From Pseudoalteromonas prydzensis (lineage in GTDB: Bacteria; Pseudomonadota; Gammaproteobacteria; Enterobacterales; Alteromonadaceae), in assembly GCF_011050055.1 (NCBI RefSeq), contig NZ_DRGM01000211.1:32386-96385 (forward strand): a stretch of 64,000 nucleotides of DNA, read 5' to 3'. A program made the position numbers and the translations under genes. Shown one piece after another: positions 45,973-56,574 of the stretch (its first letter is position 1; each line of letters starts with the position of its first letter). A model generated the notes under the pieces. That model was not told the origin of the DNA, searched no databases, and was given only the letters and a program-made list of their open reading frames with translations.

Positions 45973-46521
45973 ATGGATCTCACCTCAACACTTTCAAAAA
46001 ATTGGTCGGTACTCTTTATACGCGGCTTAATTGCAATCATTTTTGGTGTGATCACTTGGTTTGCACCGAGCGCCTCACTGAGTATTATGCTGTTATTTTT
46101 TGCCGGCTATTTTTTATTTGATGGCATGCTAAGAACATGGATCGCTTGGAATTCTAAGCAACACAACCCTTATTGGCGCTGGTTATTGGCTGGTGGGGTG
46201 TTATCAATCATCGCAGGGCTTGTTACCCTATTTGCGCCGAACGTTACCGCGATACTATTACTTTATTATGTCGCTGCGTGGGCCATTGCCATTGGTGCTG
46301 TTGAAATTTTTGTCGCACTTAAATTAAGAGCTGAAATTTCAGGTGAATGGCTATTAATTATTACCGGTGCCCTATCAGTATTATTTGGCTTGTACTTAAT
46401 TTTTAACCCAAGTGCTGGGATCCATACCCTACTTTGGTTAGTCGCCACTTACGCGGTGCTTTTTGGTGCTTTAATCGTACTGTTCTCGTTAAAGCTTAAA
46501 AAACTAGCACAGCGGCAATAA
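45973..46521 (+). CDS. HdeD family (DUF308) membrane protein
   Basis: A 182-residue protein with six transmembrane helices arranged as three DUF308 repeats (each like RGLIAIIFGVITWFAPSASLSIMLLFFAGYFLFDG). HdeD in E. coli contributes to acid resistance at high cell density; the role here is unproven. AAGGAATAAG precedes the ATG. Convergent with the MscS gene. Confidence 0.85.
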   Translation: MDLTSTLSKNWSVLFIRGLIAIIFGVITWFAPSASLSIMLLFFAGYFLFDGMLRTWIAWNSKQHNPYWRWLLAGGVLSIIAGLVTLFAPNVTAILLLYYVAAWAIAIGAVEIFVALKLRAEISGEWLLIITGALSVLFGLYLIFNPSAGIHTLLWLVATYAVLFGALIVLFSLKLKKLAQRQ

Positions 46522-46595
46522 CTCATAAATAAAGCTGCACTTGGCAATAAACGACTTTTATCAGCTTATATAGATGTACTTGAGCGCTATTTAAG

Positions 46596-47465
46596 TTATT
46601 TCAATGCTCGTCGCGTTAAGGCAATTTCACCATCAATATGAAGATCGCGCTGCGGGAAGGAAATCGTGACGTTATGTTCAGCAAACACTTTATAAATACT
46701 AAAGCGAATATCACTGCGCACCTGACGTAGCATGGTTTCTGACTCCGCGCAGACCCAAAATATGGCATTAAACACCAAAGAGCTTTCAGCAAAATCATCA
46801 AATAACACCGAATATGCTGGGGTCGGTAATATTGCAGGATGTTCACTTAATACTTGTTTAATTAGCTTTTCAACTAGCAGCACATCCGAGCCATAAGCAA
46901 CGCCAACACTGACCGAAGAACGCGCATTACGATCTATCAAGGTCCAGTTAGTTACGGTGTTTTCGAGTAGTTGACTGTTTGGTATCAACATATGCACACC
47001 GTCATTGCGGCGAATACGGGTGGAGCGGGTATTAATGGTTTCGACTACCCCTTTTGCAGTCCCCACTTCTAAAAAGTCACCAATGCGAATAGGTCGCTCC
47101 CACATTAAAATCCAGCCACTGATAAAGTTATTAATAATATTTTGCGCGCCAAAACCGACCCCAATCGCGATAGCACCGGAGACAAAAGCAAATGCTGTAA
47201 GCGGAATATTTAGTACTTCTAAAGAAGTAAAAACCAATATCGCAATACTTAACACTAAGTAAATACGCGTAAATAACAGCACTGCATCAGGGTTCATTTT
47301 ACGTGCTAGTAATGTTTTGCGAATTAAACGACCAATACGGGTTACCGCAAACCACATCGCAAAAAGTATCAACGGTACTTGAATCACTTTGGCGACGGTA
47401 ATTTCAATGTTGTTATAACTAAAAATTACATACGATAAATATTGAGAGACTAACTCTAACGTCAT
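46596..47465 (-). CDS. MscS family mechanosensitive channel
   Basis: A 289-residue small-conductance channel with about three to four helices. The pore helix and following beta domain are typical: FAFVSGAIAIGVGFGAQNIINNFISGWILMWERPIRIGDFLEVG, then RSTRIRRNDGVHMLIPNSQLLENTVTNWT. It releases solutes on membrane tension after hypo-osmotic shock. ATG at 47465. Confidence 0.92.
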   Translation of the reverse strand: MTLELVSQYLSYVIFSYNNIEITVAKVIQVPLILFAMWFAVTRIGRLIRKTLLARKMNPDAVLLFTRIYLVLSIAILVFTSLEVLNIPLTAFAFVSGAIAIGVGFGAQNIINNFISGWILMWERPIRIGDFLEVGTAKGVVETINTRSTRIRRNDGVHMLIPNSQLLENTVTNWTLIDRNARSSVSVGVAYGSDVLLVEKLIKQVLSEHPAILPTPAYSVLFDDFAESSLVFNAIFWVCAESETMLRQVRSDIRFSIYKVFAEHNVTISFPQRDLHIDGEIALTRRALK

Positions 47466-47682
47466 ACTTTTTCCAAAATAAATAAAGCAAAATACCTATA
47501 CCTAAACCAACTCAAGATGCAAGTTTGGGTATATTCAGGGTTAAGTAAGTTTAGCACGCCATAATGGCATTTACGGAGAAGTTAAAGTTCAATATGTTTT
47601 TTATGAACAAATTATTAACATTTTCTTACGAGCAATGCTATATAACTACTGTAAGCTTAAATAAAGCACGAGGAACAGAATA

Positions 47683-47892
47683 ATGTCACAGCTGACTTTG
47701 AATCAAAAACTAGCCACTTTGCAACCTTTAGTCGATTTGCAACTGTTTGAATCAAGCCTTGAATATCGCAATAAAATTTTGTCTGTACTTGCAGAGCAAG
47801 AACACACTCTTAATTGCATTAACAAAGAGTTCGGTCACCAGCAGCCTGCCAGTTTTGGTAGTGAAAAGAAATTTGTATTAGGTTACAACTAA
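47683..47892 (+). CDS. hypothetical 69-residue protein
   Basis: A short soluble, helix-rich protein (MSQLTLNQKLATLQPLVDLQLFESSLEYRNK.. pattern) with no recognised motif. GAGGAACA lies about 7 nt before the ATG, and it sits alone between the divergent MscS gene and the M3 peptidase. Confidence 0.6.
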   Translation: MSQLTLNQKLATLQPLVDLQLFESSLEYRNKILSVLAEQEHTLNCINKEFGHQQPASFGSEKKFVLGYN

Positions 47893-48152
47893 TTTTGCAC
47901 CGCGTGATTAACTATTTAGTGAATTACCCATTAAGTAATATGACAACAACCAAGCAGTAGCTTTTATATAAGTAATTATATTTTAGCTACTATTTTTAAG
48001 TTTTCAGCTATTTTATCTGGAAAATACTCCTTTTGCGCTCAATCCCCTCATTAAACCGATAAACTTTATTGTATATAATCTAAAATTTGCTAAGTTAAGA
48101 TGCTTAATGCCTTACTTGTATTTTAAAGGCTTATTTTTTTATTGGAGCTCTT

Positions 48153-50285
48153 ATGCGCAAATCTCTCATCGCTAGCACTATCGCCAGCGCTTTATTATTA
48201 TCAGCTTGTAGTTCACAACAAGTAGCAGACTCACCAGAACACGCATCGCAAGTACAAACTGTTAATGTTGATAATGTATTGATGAAGCCAAGTCCACTGC
48301 AATACATGGCACCAGAATTTGATAAATTTGGCACTAAAGATTACGAGCCAGTATTTGACGCCGGTATTGCTCAGCAAAAAGCACAGATTGCAGCGATTGC
48401 TAACAACCCTGCTGCTGCAACATTTAAAAACACTCTGGTTGAACTTGAGCTATCTGGCGAATTACTTGACCGTGTATCAACTGCGTTTTATAACTTATCG
48501 GGATTGATTTCAGATAGCGAATACCAACGTATTGCCGCTAAAATGGCACCAGTATTATCTGCTCACTCTGATGACATTTACTTAAATAAAGCGCTTTTCT
48601 CTCGTGTTGAAAGTATTTATAACAACAAAGCAAGCCTAAACGCTGAAGACCAACGCCTAGTTGAGTTTTACTACACTAAATTTGTCAACGCTGGCGCAAA
48701 GCTTAACGAAGCACAAAAAACCAAAATGCGTGAGATCAACGCAGAGCTTGCTAAGTTATCAACGGCATTTTCACAAAACATCCTAAAATCGTTTAAAGAA
48801 GATGTGATCCTTGTTACTGACAAAAGTGAACTTGCGGGTCTGTCTGATGGCGAAATTGACAGCCTAGCCGCGGCTGCTAAAAAAGCAGGTAAAGAAGGCT
48901 ACATGATCACCTTGGTGAACACTACGCAACAACCTATTCTAAGCAGCCTTGAAAACCGTAAACTACGTGAGCGTATTTTTAAAGCATCAGCGACTCGTGC
49001 ACAAAATACTAACGGCCCTATTATTATCAAAGAAACCAACTTACGTGCACAAAAAGCCGAGCTACTTGGTTACAAAGATTGGGCGTCGTATGTAATGACC
49101 ACGCGTATGGCTAAAACCACTGAGAATGTATACGGTATTTTAGATGATCTGGCCCCAAAAGCAGTAAACAAAGCCAAAGCGGAAGCTGCTGAAATCCAAA
49201 AAGTGATTGATGCATCTGGCGAAACCTTTGCACTACAACCTTGGGACTGGGCATTCTACTCAGAAAAAGTACGTCAAGCTAAGTATGACCTAGATCCAGC
49301 GCTTGTTAAGCCTTACTTTGAAATGCAATCAGTGATCCATGACGGCATGTTCTTCGCAATGGAAAAACTATACGGCATCACCTTTAAAGAGCGTAAAGAT
49401 TTACCTGTCTATCACGAAGACGTCATGGCATTTGAAGTATTCAACGCCGATGGTAGCGCAATTGGTTTATTCTACATGGACCCTTATGCTCGTGAAGGCA
49501 AGCGTGGCGGTGCATGGATGAGCTCATACGTGGGTCAAAGTGGTTTAAAAGGCACAAAACCTGTTATTTATAACGCGCAGAACATTCCTAAGCCTGCGGA
49601 TGGTCAACCAACGCTGATGACGTTTTCTGAAGTAACCACTATGTTCCATGAATTTGGTCATGCGGCGCACGGTTTATTCTCAGACGTTAAATACCCAAGC
49701 CTTGCCGGTACTGCAACAGCCCGTGACTTTGTTGAGTTCCCATCACAAGCGAACGAAGATTGGAACATTGAACCGACGGTACTTGCTAACTACGCTAAGC
49801 ACTACAAAACGGGTGAGCCAATTCCAAAAGAGCTACTAGCAAAAGTACTTGAATCACAAAACTTTAACCAAGGTTTTGGCACCACTGAATACTTAGCTGC
49901 AGCATTACTTGATATGGAATGGCACTCATTTGGTGCTGATACTGAAATTACCGACGTACAAAAATTTGAGCATGAAGCGCTTGAAAAACACGGTATTGCT
50001 TATTACCCAGTACCACCGCGTTATAAGTCTTGCTACTTTAGCCACACCTTTGCAGGCGGTTACTCAGCAGGTTACTACGCTTACCTCTGGACTGAAGTAT
50101 TTGCAGCCGACGCATTTGCGCACATGACAGAGCAAGGCGGTCTTACTCGTGAAAACGGTGATAGCTTCCGTAAAGAGATTCTATCAAAAGGTAACAGCCG
50201 CGACTTAATGCAAAGCTACATTGAGTTCCGTGGTCAAAAGCCAACCACCGACGCACTACTGAAGCGCCGTGGTTTAGTTGAATAA
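48153..50285 (+). CDS. M3 family metallopeptidase lipoprotein (Dcp-like peptidyl-dipeptidase)
   Basis: A 710-residue M3 (thimet/Dcp) zinc peptidase. The active site HEFGHAAHG has H499, E500 and H503. Unlike cytoplasmic OpdA or E. coli Dcp, it starts with a lipoprotein signal (LLLSAC, then SSQQ), so it should sit at the periplasmic face of a membrane and trim oligopeptides there. Ribosome binding site TTGGAG precedes the ATG. A terminator follows. Confidence 0.92.
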   Translation: MRKSLIASTIASALLLSACSSQQVADSPEHASQVQTVNVDNVLMKPSPLQYMAPEFDKFGTKDYEPVFDAGIAQQKAQIAAIANNPAAATFKNTLVELELSGELLDRVSTAFYNLSGLISDSEYQRIAAKMAPVLSAHSDDIYLNKALFSRVESIYNNKASLNAEDQRLVEFYYTKFVNAGAKLNEAQKTKMREINAELAKLSTAFSQNILKSFKEDVILVTDKSELAGLSDGEIDSLAAAAKKAGKEGYMITLVNTTQQPILSSLENRKLRERIFKASATRAQNTNGPIIIKETNLRAQKAELLGYKDWASYVMTTRMAKTTENVYGILDDLAPKAVNKAKAEAAEIQKVIDASGETFALQPWDWAFYSEKVRQAKYDLDPALVKPYFEMQSVIHDGMFFAMEKLYGITFKERKDLPVYHEDVMAFEVFNADGSAIGLFYMDPYAREGKRGGAWMSSYVGQSGLKGTKPVIYNAQNIPKPADGQPTLMTFSEVTTMFHEFGHAAHGLFSDVKYPSLAGTATARDFVEFPSQANEDWNIEPTVLANYAKHYKTGEPIPKELLAKVLESQNFNQGFGTTEYLAAALLDMEWHSFGADTEITDVQKFEHEALEKHGIAYYPVPPRYKSCYFSHTFAGGYSAGYYAYLWTEVFAADAFAHMTEQGGLTRENGDSFRKEILSKGNSRDLMQSYIEFRGQKPTTDALLKRRGLVE

Positions 50286-50301
50286 AGTAAACTGATATTA
50301 C

Positions 50302-50329
50302 TGGGAGCCCGCACTGGGCTCCCATTTTT
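50302..50329 (+). terminator. intrinsic terminator after the M3 peptidase
   Basis: A perfect 9-bp stem TGGGAGCCC / GGGCTCCCA with a 5-nt loop is followed by TTTTT. Confidence 0.92.
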
Positions 50330-50425
50330 ATAGCAGTCGTCTGATATTTTTTACCTTCTAACTCAAAGCTACGCTTACCACGACATAATTATGCTAGTCT
50401 GAATAAAAAAATTCAGGCCTCCAAT

Positions 50426-51853
50426 ATGAAACATTCTCTTTTATTTTCAAGCTGTTTACTACTAGGTGCATGTGCGACTCAACCTACAGAGCGCGCCGAT
50501 ATAGTGATCACTAATGCCACGGTTATTGATGTAAAAACAGGGCAGCTTAGTGCGGATCAATCACTTGCCATCCGTGATGGTGTGATCATTAAACGCAGTA
50601 ACCAGTCGCTACAAAATAACTATATTAGCGATAATTACATTGATGCCAATGACCAATTTTTGATGCCAGGGCTTTGGGATATGCACGTCCACTTTGGTGG
50701 CGGTGAAGAACTCATCGCTGAAAATAAAGCATTATTGCCCCTATACCTTGCCTATGGTGTGACTACAGTACGCGATGCTGCCGCTGATTTAAGTGAATCG
50801 GTTTTGAGCTGGCGAGAGCAAATTAATAACAACCAATTAGTGGGCCCAACAATTTATACCTCAGGACCAAAACTTGAAGGTAAAGACTCAATTTGGCCTG
50901 GGGATTTAGAAGTTGCAACAGTGGCAGAAATGAATGCCGCAATAGATAGCCTTGCTGCCATGAATGTAGACTTTGTGAAAATCACCGACAGCGCATTAAC
51001 GCCAGAGCTGTATTTAAAAGCCGTTAAAGAAGTAAAGAAACGCGGTTATCAAATATCAGGGCATATTCCATTTTCGTTATCGGTAACAGACGTATCGAAT
51101 GCGGGGTTAGACGCCATCGAGCACATGACTTACTTATTAAAAGCCGCCGCAAGCAACGAGCCTGAAATATCAGCAAAAGTGGCCGCTGGGGAGCTGAGTT
51201 ATCGCAGCGCCTTACCTATTATCACCGCCAATATTGATACTCAAACGGCTTTAAATAAATACGCCGTGTTGGCTGAAAATAACACCGCAGTGGTGCCTAC
51301 TTTAATTGGTGGTCAGATCACCGCGTACATTGATGAAGATAATCATCAAGATGATGAATTTTTAAACTACCTTGGTAAAGGCCTTAAAGCCACTTACCAA
51401 TGGCGTGTAGATAGAGCAAATAAAGATACACCAGCACAAATTAAGCAACGTAAAGAGCGCTTTATAAAAACCGCACAGTTACTGCCACTGGCGCAACAAG
51501 CCGGCGTACCCATTATTGCCGGAACCGATGCTGGCTTTTTAAATTCATATATTTATCCTGGTTTATCACTGCATCAAGAATTGGCTATTTTTAGTGACTA
51601 CGGCCTAACACCGCTGCAAACACTGCAATCAGCAACCCTTGCTGGGCCAGAGTTTTTAGGTAAGCGTGAGCAATTTGGTGACCTGACTGAAGGTAAAACC
51701 GCAGATATCATTTTTCTAACTGCTAACCCATTGCTTGATGTGCGTAACACCCAAAAACTCAGCGGGGTTATTTCGCATAGTCGCTATTACAATCAAGCCG
51801 CACTTGAGCAGCTAAAAGCCGCTGCCAAACAATTTGTTAGTTCACAACAATAA
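50426..51853 (+). CDS. amidohydrolase family lipoprotein
   Basis: A 475-residue metal-dependent hydrolase. A lipobox (LLLGAC) is followed by the urease-like composite domain. H87 and H89 (MHVHFGG), VKITDSA with the carboxylate/Lys region, the later SGHIPF histidine and GTDAGF with the catalytic Asp are present. Related proteins are imidazolonepropionase-like amidohydrolases or prolidases; the substrate is unknown. Its location outside the cytoplasm is unusual enough to suggest scavenging of peptides or amides. Confidence 0.85.
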   Translation: MKHSLLFSSCLLLGACATQPTERADIVITNATVIDVKTGQLSADQSLAIRDGVIIKRSNQSLQNNYISDNYIDANDQFLMPGLWDMHVHFGGGEELIAENKALLPLYLAYGVTTVRDAAADLSESVLSWREQINNNQLVGPTIYTSGPKLEGKDSIWPGDLEVATVAEMNAAIDSLAAMNVDFVKITDSALTPELYLKAVKEVKKRGYQISGHIPFSLSVTDVSNAGLDAIEHMTYLLKAAASNEPEISAKVAAGELSYRSALPIITANIDTQTALNKYAVLAENNTAVVPTLIGGQITAYIDEDNHQDDEFLNYLGKGLKATYQWRVDRANKDTPAQIKQRKERFIKTAQLLPLAQQAGVPIIAGTDAGFLNSYIYPGLSLHQELAIFSDYGLTPLQTLQSATLAGPEFLGKREQFGDLTEGKTADIIFLTANPLLDVRNTQKLSGVISHSRYYNQAALEQLKAAAKQFVSSQQ

Positions 51854-51864
51854 ATTAATCAATG

Positions 51865-51887
51865 GGCTCAGGTTACTTCACTGAGCC
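51865..51887 (+). terminator. possible weak terminator after the amidohydrolase
   Basis: A 7-bp stem GGCTCAG / CTGAGCC has a 9-nt loop. No T-run follows at once (ACTCCCTTT), so it may be only a stabilising 3' hairpin. Confidence 0.4.
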
Positions 51888-51947
51888 ACTCCCTTTAATG
51901 CCCGTTGTAGTATACACTCGCGTTTTTAGTTTGGAATAAGCAACACT

Positions 51948-52793
51948 ATGGGCTACTTATTTGCCGTCACTCTATTATGGGCGTTTTCATTTAGTTTAAT
52001 TGGCGTATATTTAGCGGGTCAAGTTGATGCTTGGTTTAGTGTATTAATTCGCGTAGCCCTCGCCACACTGCTATTTTTACCGTTTTTAAAACGAACACCT
52101 CCCCCACTTGCGTGCAAACTCATGCTGATAGGCGCAGTACAACTCGGGATTATGTATAGCTTTTACTACCACTCATTTTTGTTCTTAAGTGTGCCTGAAG
52201 TACTGCTATTTACCGTAATGACCCCGCTTTACATCACGTTATTAAACGATGCATTTAACAAACAATTTAACCCACAGTTTTTTATCGTCGCATTTATTGC
52301 CGTCTTAGGTGCCATTACTATTCGCTATGAAAACTTAGACAGCAACTTCTTAGTCGGATTATTACTGGTACAAGGCGCGAATATTAGTTTTGCTACAGGG
52401 CAAGTAACCTATAAACGCTTAATGTTGGATAAGCAGCTTGATGATAAAACCGTATTTGGCTGGTTTTTTATTGGCGCACTCATTATTGCAAGTAGCTGCT
52501 ATGTCTTATTTGGTGATTCAAACAAATTACCAAGCACGTCAACACAATGGGGCATACTAATTTATTTAGGAATTGTGGCATCCGGTATTGGCTATTTTAT
52601 GTGGAATAAAGGCGCAACTATTGTCAATGTGGGCGCACTGGCGGTGATGAACAACTTGCTTATTCCTGCGGGCATTGTTGTTAATGTGCTTATTTGGAAT
52701 AGAGATGCAGACCTACTTAGATTAAGTATTGGCGCGGGAGTGATACTTTTTGCCTTAGTAGTAAACCAAATAATGACGAAAAGAGCCAATTAA
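51948..52793 (+). CDS. EamA/DMT superfamily transporter
   Basis: A 281-residue inner-membrane protein with ten predicted helices in two EamA repeats (LLWAFSFSLIGVYLAGQVDAWFSVLIRVALATLLFLPF; second repeat from about residue 140). It likely exports a metabolite or amino acid; the substrate is unknown. The C-terminus is short and basic (MTKRAN). Confidence 0.88.
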   Translation: MGYLFAVTLLWAFSFSLIGVYLAGQVDAWFSVLIRVALATLLFLPFLKRTPPPLACKLMLIGAVQLGIMYSFYYHSFLFLSVPEVLLFTVMTPLYITLLNDAFNKQFNPQFFIVAFIAVLGAITIRYENLDSNFLVGLLLVQGANISFATGQVTYKRLMLDKQLDDKTVFGWFFIGALIIASSCYVLFGDSNKLPSTSTQWGILIYLGIVASGIGYFMWNKGATIVNVGALAVMNNLLIPAGIVVNVLIWNRDADLLRLSIGAGVILFALVVNQIMTKRAN

Positions 52794-52862
52794 TTACTCT
52801 GTAGTGAAACTGTCACTAATAATTAGTAAGGTAGCGTCCACTTTGATTTTTAAGGACAAATA

Positions 52863-54188
52863 ATGAAACACACACCTATACTAGCTAGTTGTTTATTATT
52901 AATTACACTCACTGGCTGCGCTGACGATACAGAAATAGTCGAAAAAGAAGTGGTTGTCACCAACACTGAAGTTGAAATTGTTAAAGTTCCTACCCCGGTT
53001 ATTGTTGAAGTAGCGCAAGGTACAAATATTCAACTCGGTGCTCGTCCTGACTACTTAATTGACGATATGACTACCAGCGCTCTAAAAACAAAATTAGAAT
53101 CGTGCAAAGACGGCCCTTTTTATCGTACTGATTTTTCAATTGGTCATCGCGGTGCACCGATGCAATACCCTGAGCATACTCAAGAATCTTACATTGCAGC
53201 GGCTCGGATGGGCGCGGGCATTGTTGAGTGCGATGTGACGTTTACAAATGATAAAGAGCTGGTATGTCGCCATTCACAATGTGATTTACATACCACCACT
53301 AATATTTTAGCGATCCCAGAACTTGCCGCTAAATGCAGCGTACCATTTACGCCAGCGGATCCTAACAGTGGTACACCTGCTACAGCTAAATGTTGCACTA
53401 GCGATATTAGTCTGGCTGAATTTTTAACCCTTGAGGGTAAAATGGATGGCGCGAACACCAATGCCACGAATGTTAGCGATTATATGCAGGGTACACCGAG
53501 TTGGCGCACTGATTTATACGCTACCTCAGGTACACTCATGACTCACAAACAAAGTATTGCACTATTTAAAGAATTGGGTGTAAAAATGACCCCTGAGCTT
53601 AAATCTCCTCAAGTGAGCATGCCTTTTAATGGCATGACCCAAGCACAATATGCACAAAAAATGCTGGATGAATACACACAAATGGAGGTGCCCGCAAACC
53701 ATGTTTATCCGCAATCATTTAACCTAGCCGACGTAGAATATTGGATTAACACTAATCCTGAATTTGCAGCACAAAGTGTTTATTTAGATGGTCGCGACAG
53801 CAATGCAGGGTTTGATCCTAATAACGCAGCAACATGGCAACCAAGCATGGCAGAGCTCGCAACTGATGGCGTTAAAATTATAGCGCCCCCTATTTGGGTG
53901 CTACTGACTATAGATAACGACAACAATATAGTGCCCTCGCAGTACGCCATAGATGCTAAAGCAGCGGGGCTTAATATTATTGCATGGAGCCTTGAACGCT
54001 CTGGCCCTCTAAATGAAGGTGGCGGTTATTATTATCAGTCTATTAGTGATGTTATAGATAATGATGGCGATATGTTCACTGTGGTTGATGTTTTAGCACA
54101 AGAGGTTGGTGTAATGGGCATATTTTCCGATTGGCCAGCAACCGTAAGTTACTATGCTAGCTGTAATAAAATGCCTACAAGTATTTAA
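52863..54188 (+). CDS. glycerophosphodiester phosphodiesterase lipoprotein
   Basis: A 441-residue GDPD family TIM-barrel enzyme with a lipoprotein signal (LTLTGC-like lipobox, then ADD). The catalytic region reads [18 protein letters not shown], followed by the metal-site VECDVTF and the second histidine in CRHSQCDLH. It hydrolyses glycerophosphodiesters from deacylated phospholipids. Conserved Cys pairs fit an extracytoplasmic, disulfide-bonded enzyme. Confidence 0.9.
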   Translation: MKHTPILASCLLLITLTGCADDTEIVEKEVVVTNTEVEIVKVPTPVIVEVAQGTNIQLGARPDYLIDDMTTSALKTKLESCKDGPFYRTDFSIGHRGAPMQYPEHTQESYIAAARMGAGIVECDVTFTNDKELVCRHSQCDLHTTTNILAIPELAAKCSVPFTPADPNSGTPATAKCCTSDISLAEFLTLEGKMDGANTNATNVSDYMQGTPSWRTDLYATSGTLMTHKQSIALFKELGVKMTPELKSPQVSMPFNGMTQAQYAQKMLDEYTQMEVPANHVYPQSFNLADVEYWINTNPEFAAQSVYLDGRDSNAGFDPNNAATWQPSMAELATDGVKIIAPPIWVLLTIDNDNNIVPSQYAIDAKAAGLNIIAWSLERSGPLNEGGGYYYQSISDVIDNDGDMFTVVDVLAQEVGVMGIFSDWPATVSYYASCNKMPTSI

Positions 54189-54259
54189 ACTTTAGGACGT
54201 GTTTATTTTATCGCGCTCAGTTACCATATATTTTATATACTATTTAATTGAGCGCTTTT

Positions 54260-54994
54260 ATGATCATCCAACACCATAACGCTGACTTGCCTACCCCAAC
54301 AGGCACTATGCGCACCACTGTTTACCGCCCACAAGTTGATGGGCAATTTCCCGCGATTATTTTTTACTCTGAAATTTTCCAACAAACCGCGCCTATCGCA
54401 CGCAGTGCCGCTCTTTTAGCGGGCCATGGTTTTGTGGTGTTAGTGCCAGAAGTTTTTCATGAGCTAAATCCGATTGGTACAGTGCTGGCCTATGATGACG
54501 CGGGGAAAGACAAAGGCAATGCCGATAAATGGGCAAAGCCGCTTGAATCCCACGACAGCGACACCCAAGCATTAATCGACTTTGCACAAACGCAAGCCTA
54601 TTGCACCGGCTCAGTGGGTGCTATGGGTGTGTGCATCGGTGGTCACTTAGCTTATCGCGCGGCGTTAAACCCAGCAATTAAAGCAGCATTTTGTTTATAC
54701 GCCACCGATATTCATAGCGATACACTCCCCGCACAAGCCGGTAATAACTCATTTGAACGGATGGCTGATATTCAAGGTGAAATTCACTTTATTTGGGGTA
54801 AGCAAGACCCGCATGTACCACAACAAGGTCGCGCTAAAATTTATCAGCAAGTGGTTGCCACTGGCATTAACTATCAATGGCAAGAAGTAAACGCCCAACA
54901 TGCATTTATGCGCGATGAAGGCGAACGTTACGATCCAGCCCTTGCCATTGCCATGTACCAGCAAGCTGTGGCGTTATTTAACCGTACTTTATAA
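54260..54994 (+). CDS. dienelactone hydrolase family protein
   Basis: A 244-residue alpha/beta hydrolase. The nucleophile is C125 in MGVCIGGH, the acid D lies in WGKQDPHVP and the histidine in AQHAFMRDEG, the Cys-Asp-His triad of dienelactone hydrolases. The natural substrate is unknown, as most homologues are not in chloroaromatic pathways. ATG at 54260 is preferred over an in-frame TTG at 54248. Confidence 0.87.
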   Translation: MIIQHHNADLPTPTGTMRTTVYRPQVDGQFPAIIFYSEIFQQTAPIARSAALLAGHGFVVLVPEVFHELNPIGTVLAYDDAGKDKGNADKWAKPLESHDSDTQALIDFAQTQAYCTGSVGAMGVCIGGHLAYRAALNPAIKAAFCLYATDIHSDTLPAQAGNNSFERMADIQGEIHFIWGKQDPHVPQQGRAKIYQQVVATGINYQWQEVNAQHAFMRDEGERYDPALAIAMYQQAVALFNRTL

Positions 54995-55197
54995 CGTTAT
55001 ATGTTGATGAGCATAGTCAATACGGTATGTTTTTTAGCTGCTCAAACGATACCTTCATGCCATCCCCTAAATGCAACGGCTCAATTGTATCAATTTTTAA
55101 ATCAATAAAAGTCGAACTTATCGGCGTTGTTTACACCTAACTTGGGACATATAGTATTTAGCAGAGTAAAATTTAATTCATCAGAAGGAATACAGTT

Positions 55198-55881
55198 ATG
55201 ACTAAAAAAATACTTATAGTACTTACCTCTCATGCAGAGCTTGGCGATACGGGTCATAAAACGGGATTTTGGATAGAAGAATTTGCCGCCCCTTATTATG
55301 CATTTATTGATGCCGGAGCTGAGGTCACACTGGCATCGGTGCAAGGCGGGCAACCACCGATTGATCCAAATAGCACCGCACCTGATGCCGCAACCGACGC
55401 CACTAAACGCTTTGACAACGACAGTGCAGCGCAAACATTGATGGCCAACACCAAGTTACTTAGTGAGGTAAATGCAAGCGATTTTGACGGCGTATTTTAC
55501 CCAGGCGGCCACGGCCCTTTATGGGATTTAGTGGACAATACTGATTCAATTGCACTGATTGAAGAGTTTATTAATACAGAAAAGCCTGTAGCGGCTGTCT
55601 GCCATGCAAGCGCAGTATTTTTAAATGTGAAAAACTCAGATGGCACGGCACTTGTTGCTGGTAAAAAAGTAACCGGTTTTAGCAATAGTGAAGAAGACGC
55701 CGTGCAACTGACTGACATAGTGCCATTATTAGTTGAAGACGAACTCATTAAAAAAGGCGGCAATTATCAAAAAACCGATGATTGGGGGGTACTGGCTTTA
55801 GAAGACGGCTTACTGATCACCGGTCAAAACCCTGCCAGCTCTGAACTTGCAGCTAAAAAACTATTAACTAAGTTAGGTTAA
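55198..55881 (+). CDS. DJ-1/PfpI family protein (Hsp31-like class I glutamine amidotransferase fold)
   Basis: A 227-residue DJ-1/PfpI protein. The nucleophile elbow is VCHASAVF with C135-H136; the preceding FYPGGHGPLWDL block is that of the Hsp31-like subgroup. Members act as glyoxalase III, deglycase or chaperone. A link with the methylglyoxal synthase gene elsewhere in the window is possible but unproven. Ribosome binding site AGAAGGAA precedes the ATG. Confidence 0.88.
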   Translation: MTKKILIVLTSHAELGDTGHKTGFWIEEFAAPYYAFIDAGAEVTLASVQGGQPPIDPNSTAPDAATDATKRFDNDSAAQTLMANTKLLSEVNASDFDGVFYPGGHGPLWDLVDNTDSIALIEEFINTEKPVAAVCHASAVFLNVKNSDGTALVAGKKVTGFSNSEEDAVQLTDIVPLLVEDELIKKGGNYQKTDDWGVLALEDGLLITGQNPASSELAAKKLLTKLG

Positions 55882-55901
55882 ACTCAATTTAGCGTGTAGC
55901 A

Positions 55902-55928
55902 AAGCCTTGCCCATTGGGTAAGGCTTTT
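55902..55928 (+). terminator. intrinsic terminator after the DJ-1/PfpI gene
   Basis: An 11-bp stem AAGCCTTGCCC / GGGTAAGGCTT with one G-T pair has a 3-nt loop and ends in TTTT. Confidence 0.85.
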
Positions 55929-55986
55929 CATTTAAGCATCAAGATGGGTATACTCTGGCAAACTCATTTTCAATTTAAGCTTATGT

Positions 55987-56574
55987 ATGGCAAATCAAAA
56001 AAGTTCTTTAAGCATTCCTCCTCTGGCCAGTAAACGCTTTACAATAATTGGCATTATTTTGCTGTGTACCTTATTACAAGTAATTAATAGCTTACCGGGC
56101 ATAAACCTAAATGGCTTAGGTATTTATCCGCGCAGCTTAAGTGGTTTAAGCGGTATTTTTTTCGCGCCATTTTTACATGGCGGCTGGGCTCATTTGCTCA
56201 GTAATTTAATCCCGTTCGCGATACTCGGCTGGCTAGTATGCCAATACAGTGTAAAACGCTTTTGGCTGGTATTTATTTTCACCGCTAGCGTTGGTGGCTT
56301 ACTAGTTTGGCTATTTGGCCGCGCCAATATTCACGTTGGTTTAAGCGGCGTGCTGTATGGTTTGTGGGGATTTTTAATTTGCTATGGCATTATGCATCGC
56401 TCATTTAAAGCCATTGCCATCAGTGTGGTGGTGGTATTTTTATATAGCGGTTTAATTTGGGGTGTACTGCCACAGCGCCCGCATGTGTCGTTTGAAAGCC
56501 ACTTTTTTGGCGCACTGGCAGGCATTGTTATTGGCTATTATTTAGCAAAACAAGATAAGAAAGTGACGCTATAG
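55987..56574 (+). CDS. rhomboid family intramembrane serine protease
   Basis: A 195-residue six-helix rhomboid. The catalytic Ser is S120 in GLSGVLYG and the His is H172 (ESHFFGALAG). The HLLSNLIPF segment and a His-x-x-x-Asn-type loop match active family members. It would cut substrates within the inner membrane. The stop codon TAG ends in the first base of an 8-copy octanucleotide repeat. Confidence 0.9.
   Translation: MANQKSSLSIPPLASKRFTIIGIILLCTLLQVINSLPGINLNGLGIYPRSLSGLSGIFFAPFLHGGWAHLLSNLIPFAILGWLVCQYSVKRFWLVFIFTASVGGLLVWLFGRANIHVGLSGVLYGLWGFLICYGIMHRSFKAIAISVVVVFLYSGLIWGVLPQRPHVSFESHFFGALAGIVIGYYLAKQDKKVTL

Noticed and set aside
55102..55434. 110-codon minus-strand ORF
   Set aside because: It is antisense to the DJ-1/PfpI gene, and its composition is typical of a reverse-frame shadow.
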